From Psilocybe azurescens (taxonomy: Eukaryota; Basidiomycota; Agaricomycetes; Agaricales; Agrocybaceae): a DNA stretch of 64,000 nucleotides. The stretch covers positions 611,903 to 675,902 of the forward strand of contig JAJIRX010000590.1 of the NCBI GenBank assembly GCA_023853785.1. Reading direction: 5' to 3'. Under the pieces are notes generated by a model. That model did no database searches. It saw only the letters and a list, made by a program, of their open reading frames with translations, and was not told the DNA's origin. Numbering within the stretch: the first letter of the stretch is position 1; each line of letters begins with the position of its first letter. A program made the translations under genes and the position numbers. Shown one piece after another: positions 58,095-64,000 of this stretch.

Positions 58095-59235
58095 AGTCCA
58101 GTGGACTCCAGTGGACTCTAGTGGACTCTAGTGGACTCCAGTGGACTACAGTGGACTACAGTTATTTTAGTCCATATTCAATGTATAGTATAAGATCTAC
58201 TAAAGTGCAGTGGAATCCACTGGAGTCCACTGGACTCTGTTTACCTTTTACACTCAGTATATAGGCAAGTCCAGTGGAGTCCAGTGGAGTCCATATGGAC
58301 TGTGTGGGGATGGTAAAGTACTGGTTTGCTGCTTGTGATTCAAATTAGATCATCTGTTAAATCTGTCTCAGCAGAAGAAGGGTTTTGAACAGGAGAACCA
58401 GAGGCAATTCTTTGTAGTGCTTCAGTTGATAAACTTGCAGAGAAAGAGGAGCAACCCATATGGATTGATAATGATGGGAATGAGGGCCTCTCTAATATCT
58501 CCATCTGCAGTTCATGTGTTGAAGTTTGGCAGTATTTGGGAAAAACAGCTGGGGCCTGTAGCAAATTCCATCACTGCATAATTAGTGTGTCAGGCTGATC
58601 ATGTTGCACTGAGCAGTCAGTGTGTTGCCTTTTTTCTTCCTTACATGGTTTATCTTCTTTTACGATACCTACACAATTTCACCTCAATATTTGATGCATA
58701 CTGCCTCTGTTTTAGTTGTCTACTACCCATTGTGTTTGCTCATCACCTGTTTTGGCATTGGTAATGCACTGCAATGAGCTGAGTTCAGACCTTGATTAGC
58801 CACTTTCCACATGTTGTAGCCATATCATCCAACCACATCCATGCACCAGCTCCCACTATCCCCCAAAACTTGGTCAGAACCTTTTCAGTCTTGAGATCCT
58901 TCTCAGGCCAGTGCAGTACTTTACCATCCCCCACACAGTCCATATGGACTTCAGTGGACTCCAGTGGACTTGCCTATATACTAAGTGTAAAAGGTGAACA
59001 GAGTCCACTGGAGTCCACTGGAGTCCACTGGACTCTGGTAGACTTGATACAGTAAATAAGTAGAAATCAGAATAAATAGAGTCCAGTGGACTCCAGTGGA
59101 CTCCATTGGACTCTGTTTATCTTTTACACTTAGTATATAAGCAAGTCCACTGGAGTCCACTGGACTCTGATAAGCTTAATACAATAAATAAGTAGAAATC
59201 AAAATAAATAGAGTCCAGTGAAATCCACTGGACTC
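58095..59235. repeat. Decamer arrays forming a large inverted repeat
   Basis: 58210-58322 (GGAGTCCACTGGACTCTGTT ... ACTGTGTGGGGATGGTAAAGTACTG) recurs inverted at 58917-59035, with a third partial copy at 59085-59165. The arms are built of GTGGACTCCA units plus a non-repetitive CTTTTACACTTAGTATATA linker. The ~600 bp between them has no recognised gene. Confidence 0.8.
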
Positions 59236-59296
59236 TGTTTATCTTTGAGTTTACTAGACTTAATTAATGAAATAGAGAAAATTGTATAATATTTAT

Positions 59297-61534
59297 TTAA
59301 TCTGAGACATGCATTTCATCATCACTACTATCTGTTAACTCACTATTTTCATCACTTTGGGTTGTCTGGCTGCTACTCTGGCTACTATTACTACTTGCAC
59401 TAGATTCCTTTTCTTCACTACTTTCATCATCTATTGAGTCCTCATTTTTGAAGATGATAACCTGCCAAGAACATGCTTCACATGATAAACCAACATTGTA
59501 TGTATAAACCAATTGAAATTTTTGGATGTCATTCGCTTTAAGATAGATTCATAGCCACCAAGCCAAGCATTAAGTTGCTCACAGACTTGAGTATTAAAAT
59601 CTCTATATTGAATGAGGTTTCCATTTCCATTAACTTTTTCACCCACAAGATTTGGAGCACTGCCATCTTTGGGTGCAGGATTACACCATTTCCGGCAAAC
59701 TTCATCAGTTGCCTTATGATTGGTATAGTGATAAGAGTCCACAATAAAACAAGTTGTCTGTTTCCACTCATTCCATAACTTGAGTTTAACAGCTGTTTTA
59801 AAAACTTGACATGCTTTATCAATACAAATGTAAGCTGGTCTTTCATCTTTATTTGGAAATAGATGCTCTAGCCAGTGGAGAATATTTGTTGGAGACTCAG
59901 ACTTGTCAAATTTAGTCCATGCAAGAACAACTCCACAAGGTGCACATGCAGTTTCAACACAATATGAACGATTAGGTGAAAAATAATGTTTTTGTCATTG
60001 TGTAGAATGAGTATTCTCATCAATCTCTTCATCATGTGGTTGCTGAATAGCTCCTTCAAGAATTTTTTGCCATTCTTGATGTTCACCAGGCCTTTGAAGA
60101 ATGCGATGTATACCATTGAGAGTTTCTTTACTACAGGCTTGCACACTTTGCTTCCAGTTGTCTTGATGTTGCCTGCAAGCTTGAGTTTCTTCAAATTTAT
60201 CACTGTCACAGCCAACCATCCAGCATTTGTTTGCAAGTTCAACTTCATGCATTGTACAAAGTGAACCACCACGTGCATTAATAAGATCATTGGTGCAACC
60301 ATCAAAAGCACAAATCTAAGTTCACAAAATTAGTGTAAACTTAAAAAATAAAACAAAAGCCAAAAACAAACCTGTGGCCCCATAACAACACCACCTAAAG
60401 TATATAGCTTAACAGGTAATGTACCTGGAATAGGATCTTTGTCTTGAACAGTCTCTTTGTATGGCTTGGTACAATCAGAACAAGAATGTTCTCTTGCACC
60501 AGGAGTTTCACCACCATTTCCAAGTATAGCAAAGGCATGCTGAGTAAGATCATCAATATCAATATCAGAAATAGTTTCAAATGTTGTGTGTAAAGATGCA
60601 GCCACAACCCTAATAGAGTGCCGTACAAAAGCTTGCCAAACTTGTTTCTGACTAAGTTTAAATATATTAGCAGAATCAATAGTGCCAAAGCTATTGTTTC
60701 AATATTGAGTATATGTATTTGCAGATGCATGAAATGAGTATATGCCATTCATTAGTGCATTTGCAAAAACATAATCAATCCAGATATTACTTCCAATCTG
60801 GATGTATTTAGGAAAATTTAGATATCTCTCATTACAAGTGTCATTATTATAATAAGTTTGATGATCTGCAGAATATAATGTGTGGCATTTGGTGCATTCT
60901 CCTGTTAACACAGGGACATTTTTAAATATAGATGATCCTTTGAGCAAAGTCACCAATGGTAAATCACATCCATGGGTATATACCCTAATATGTCGAGATC
61001 TGCATAATGGAGTTATACAAATCATGTTAAGAGGGCAGATTATCTGCACTGGTTCAATACACTTTTGAGAAACATTTTCCAACTTTTGATAGAAAGCACC
61101 TTGTTTATAGGGTGTAAGACCAAGAACTTCAGAAAATTTATCAAGCTTTACAGCTAATACAGTTTCCCAGGTATCAGACATAAATTAGTTTTGTTGAAAA
61201 GGCATAGAAAGACCAGTATCAAGTCGATTTTTAATGCACAACTCAAAGTCTTCATCCAACTTGTAGCAATTATGCACTTTTCATCCTGTAAACTTGGATG
61301 CTTTTGGCAAGCATGTAAATTAAGCAAGTCTGGATTTTATACTAGAGAAAAAAAGACTAGCAGCACAGTTTCCAAAGAAATATCTGGATTAAATGTTGTT
61401 GACACAAAATTGCTAAAAGCCAAAAATGTAATATTAGGAAATGGTGTTGTTGGTCTTGATGCTGATACACCAGGAAGATATGCAAGACAGATAAGCAGCC
61501 AGAATAGAGGAAGTAGAGGTGATATAGCCATCAA
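59297..61534 (-). pseudogene. CxC5/CxC6 cysteine-cluster protein associated with KDZ transposons, with two stop codons
   Basis: Minus strand. A probable N-terminal part (61534-61200) precedes MSDTWETVLAVKLDKF (61181). The CxC5-like cluster follows (CPLNMICITPLCRSR ... VLTGECTKCHTLYSADHQTY). After an intron at about 60318-60371 comes the CxC6-like cluster (CAFDGCTNDLI ... CWMVGCDSDKFEETQAC). The C-terminal region is DSYHYTNHKATDEVCRKWCN, CEQLNAWLGGYESILKRM and NWFIHTMLVYH, ending in a Ser/Asp/Glu-rich tail. These domains are known from fungal proteins linked to KDZ transposons. Two in-frame TGA codons (59995-59997, 60699-60701) break it; both read as CGA-to-TGA changes. Otherwise the frame is preserved. 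Confidence 0.82.
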
Positions 61535-61635
61535 GTAGATTGTTATAAAAGATCTGAAAAAATCACAGTATACAAACAGTTAGATTTTAAAACATTTAAA
61601 AGTACATTGCATATATTTATATTCTTCCTATTTAC

Positions 61636-63755
61636 TGCTCAGATTGCTTCTTCTTCTTCTTCTTCTTTGACTTCTCCTGCTCAGATGTATCCTTTGATGA
61701 ACTTGCTCTGACCTTTTCCTCAACAGCAACAACTTTTTCCTTCTTTAGCATCTTTCCATCATTATCCATCCATTCCTGTAAAATTTTCAAAGTATACCTT
61801 GCATCATCACCCCAGAGCTCTACTGCTGTCATGCTATCAGAACCCCCATTAAGCCACTTGCTCATCTTGGGAAAATACTGAGCAGCCCTTTTAAAAGTTG
61901 GATGCCACATGTTACTCCATTGACTCTTCCCAATGAAAAGCTTGATGACTTGCTTCTCAGTTGGTGGTCTGTCAGGCCACTTTGAGATTTTAGCCATCTG
62001 GTCAAGAGCAGCACTAACAGCACAATAGCGGCGATACTGGCCAGGAAGGTCTTTGGGTGGGTGCTGATGTGTCAGATCCATTGGAATCTTGAGAACAGAA
62101 GCAAGGGTGGACTCATAAGGAGTGAATGGTTTACGAGAAATAGTCTCTTCAGCAGCAGTGGTGTTGATGTTACTGGTTTCAACCTCACCAGATGTTGATA
62201 TAGATAGTGAAGGAGAGCGAGTGTGGACCAGAATACTGTGTGGTGTGACAGAACAAGAGATAGGTGGAAGAGATGCAGCCTGAAGAGATCGAGCATGTGA
62301 TGGTGCAATAGAAGAAAAAAAAATCGAAGGCTCAAAAGAGCTCTATAGCATTGAATTAGTAATATTTAGCATACTGAGCTTGTTATATAATACTCACACA
62401 AAGAATATGAAGAGTTTGTTTATCGTTATGAACTTTGAATGAAATTTCATCATTGGATTCCACTGTATTATTGTAGAAACCCTTCATGTCCCAAAGTTCA
62501 TCTATAGCATCCCAGATAAGAATACGATTTTCTAAATATAGTCAGATAGAAATTTAAATTAGTATGTATTATGAAAACTTACTGGTGATTGGTTCAAAAA
62601 GACTAGCAATATTTTGCAAAACTGGCCCCAAGTTTTTGTTGACAGTAACAGGAACCCGCATGCTAGGCCTCATGTTTGTTGCCTGAAGCTGAGAAGGATC
62701 CAAAACAGATGAATACAAAAGAACAAAGCCCTTTACTTTGTTGAAAATAGGTGAGAAATGAAGATCTTCATCATCAACTGGATTATAAGTCAATCCAACT
62801 GCTCGGCCTCAAAAATGCCACCTGTAGCCCAAGAAGAACCTTTCAGGACGAGGTGGGCTTTCCATAGTGGCATCTGTTTATAATTAAATAAATAATTAAA
62901 ATAAATATAAATATAAACACCAACCTTCATCAGAAAGCTTGTTTTCAGATGTTTTCTGCTCCTCTGAACTGATAGAACTGGAGCAGAAATATCTGGAGCA
63001 GGCAAAGACATTGTAGTGGTTGAGACGAGAGGTAGGAGCATCATTGATGCTTGGGGCAGCAGCAGACAGAGTTGTAGCTTCAGCATTGATAGCTGCAGTT
63101 CCAGTACCACCAGTTGAAGAAATAGCAGTCAGAAGAGACTCAATTGTAGAGACTGGTGCTGAACGCTGAGGAGGTGCAACTGAATCACCTCCTTCTGCCA
63201 GAACTTTTAAAGTGCTTAAAATATTTTAATATATATATATAAACAAAGAACAAAACAAACTCACTGAGTCTGTTTCCTAATCCGCTTAGCTTCCTCAGCT
63301 TCAACAGCTGCATTTTCCTCTACAGTTGTCCTACGCTGTTTTGATCTGAAAATAAAGTTAGAAATAAATTAAAATATAGTCAATAACTTCTTACTTGACC
63401 TCTTTCTTCAAAGTTGCTTTCCTCCCTCTCCCCCTTTCCTCAACTTATCAACCACCATCTCCTCCAGATCTGGTAACCCTGCTCCATCCCTCCTCCTCCT
63501 CCCTCCCCTCCTCCTCCCCCCTCCTCCTTCTCCCCTTCCTCCCCTCCTCCTCTTCTCCTCCTCCTCCCCCCTCCCTCTCCCTCCTCCTCCTTCCTTCTCC
63601 TTCTCTAGATCTGTCTTGGCTGCCCTGTTTGAACCAGACCTTAATCTCTTCTTAGCAGTCTGAGCAGCACTAGACCCTTGCCTCTTCCTGCTATTAGAAG
63701 CAACAGCAGAAGCAGCAGGTGTAGCTTTGGTGGTAGACCTAGTAGTAGCAGGCAT
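61636..63755 (-). CDS. Unrecognised multi-exon gene, basic nuclear-type protein
   Basis: Minus strand from ATG at 63755 (MPATTRSTTKATPAASAVAS, then KKRLRSGSNRAAK, a basic stretch like a nuclear localisation signal, and a Gly/Arg/Glu-rich low-complexity run). Further exon-like frames at about 63350-63275, 63220-62935, 62870-62580, 62530-62400 and 62340-61636 include VEENAAVEAEEAKRIRK, VTVNKNLGPVLQNIASLFEP, PPKDLPGQYRRYCAVSAALD and WHPTFKRAAQYFPKMSKWLN, ending in a Lys-rich tail (SKKKKKKKQSEQ). One stop appears near 62806, so the gene may be damaged or an intron boundary may be misread. It lies just upstream of, and in the same orientation as, the CxC5/CxC6 gene, so it may be its transposon partner. 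Function unknown. Confidence 0.5.
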
Positions 63756-64000
63756 AGTGCAGGTGGTGAGCTAGCAGTACAGTGATGATGGCAGTTACGG
63801 AACAAGAGGCAATCTGCGCTTCAAGCAGAGAGTAATCTTAATATGGTAACTCATATAAATACTCCAAAATAAATCCAAGTTCACTACGAAAATTCAAGCC
63901 CAGTGAATACATGAAATATATATATATATGCTAACTAGGCTATATACATTGTAAAAAGTTAGCTATATAACTACATAGAGAACATCATGCAAGAGGACAG
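63756..64000. other. Upstream flank of the last gene
   Basis: Non-coding, AT-rich, with an (AT)n run near 63921-63930. It presumably includes the promoter of the minus-strand gene starting at 63755. Confidence 0.4.

Overview
The window looks like nuclear DNA of a mushroom-forming or related basidiomycete (Agaricomycetes). This rests on many short (about 50-65 nt) GT-AG introns, a fungal alpha-type protein kinase, several fungus-type P-loop GTPases, a CxC5/CxC6 protein of the kind that accompanies KDZ transposons, and dense DNA-transposon debris. The species cannot be named from the sequence.

Left part (1-22.9 kb), normal CpG content. This is an accessory-gene neighbourhood. It holds four members of one GTPase family (1-620, 2187-2993, 16480-17215, 17369-18332), interspersed with broken exons of an unnamed small-protein family, and an intact ten-exon gene (3779-6818) that fuses a DUF2235/Tle1-like hydrolase to a seven-bladed WD40 propeller. 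Between them lies a complete 6.45 kb DNA transposon (8337-14788) with ~107 bp terminal inverted repeats and a 6 bp target duplication. It holds a decayed integrase-type transposase and, on the opposite strand, an alpha-kinase gene. A 517 bp MITE has inserted into its left TIR. A shredded CCT3 (chaperonin gamma) pseudogene, split by a purine-rich block, sits at 20.3-22.4 kb.

Middle (22.9-31 kb). A further, more divergent GTPase gene starts at 26372. Its apparent downstream exons (30331-30765) are separated from its body by a 2.3 kb array of ~33 units of ~70 bp. Each unit looks like a complete spliceosomal intron, and neighbours are separated by only three bases.

Right part (31-64 kb). This is AT-rich, strongly CpG-depleted repeat territory: Tc1 elements, a foldback element, a solo LTR and MITEs. 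Four copies of an unusual composite module share a leader and tail but have different low-complexity cores, and decamer arrays (TCCAGTGGAC-like) flank them. A mutated second copy of the 18.7-19.4 kb segment lies at 33.9-36.9 kb. Comparing the two gives exact empty sites for three insertions and shows systematic CpG loss. CpG-retaining patches inside this region coincide with elements that look young. The right end carries a Ulp1-like TE-associated gene, a CxC5/CxC6 gene with two CGA-to-TGA-type stops, and an unrecognised multi-exon gene for a basic protein.

Exon boundaries were read by eye from splice consensus and reading frame. No alignment or database search was run.
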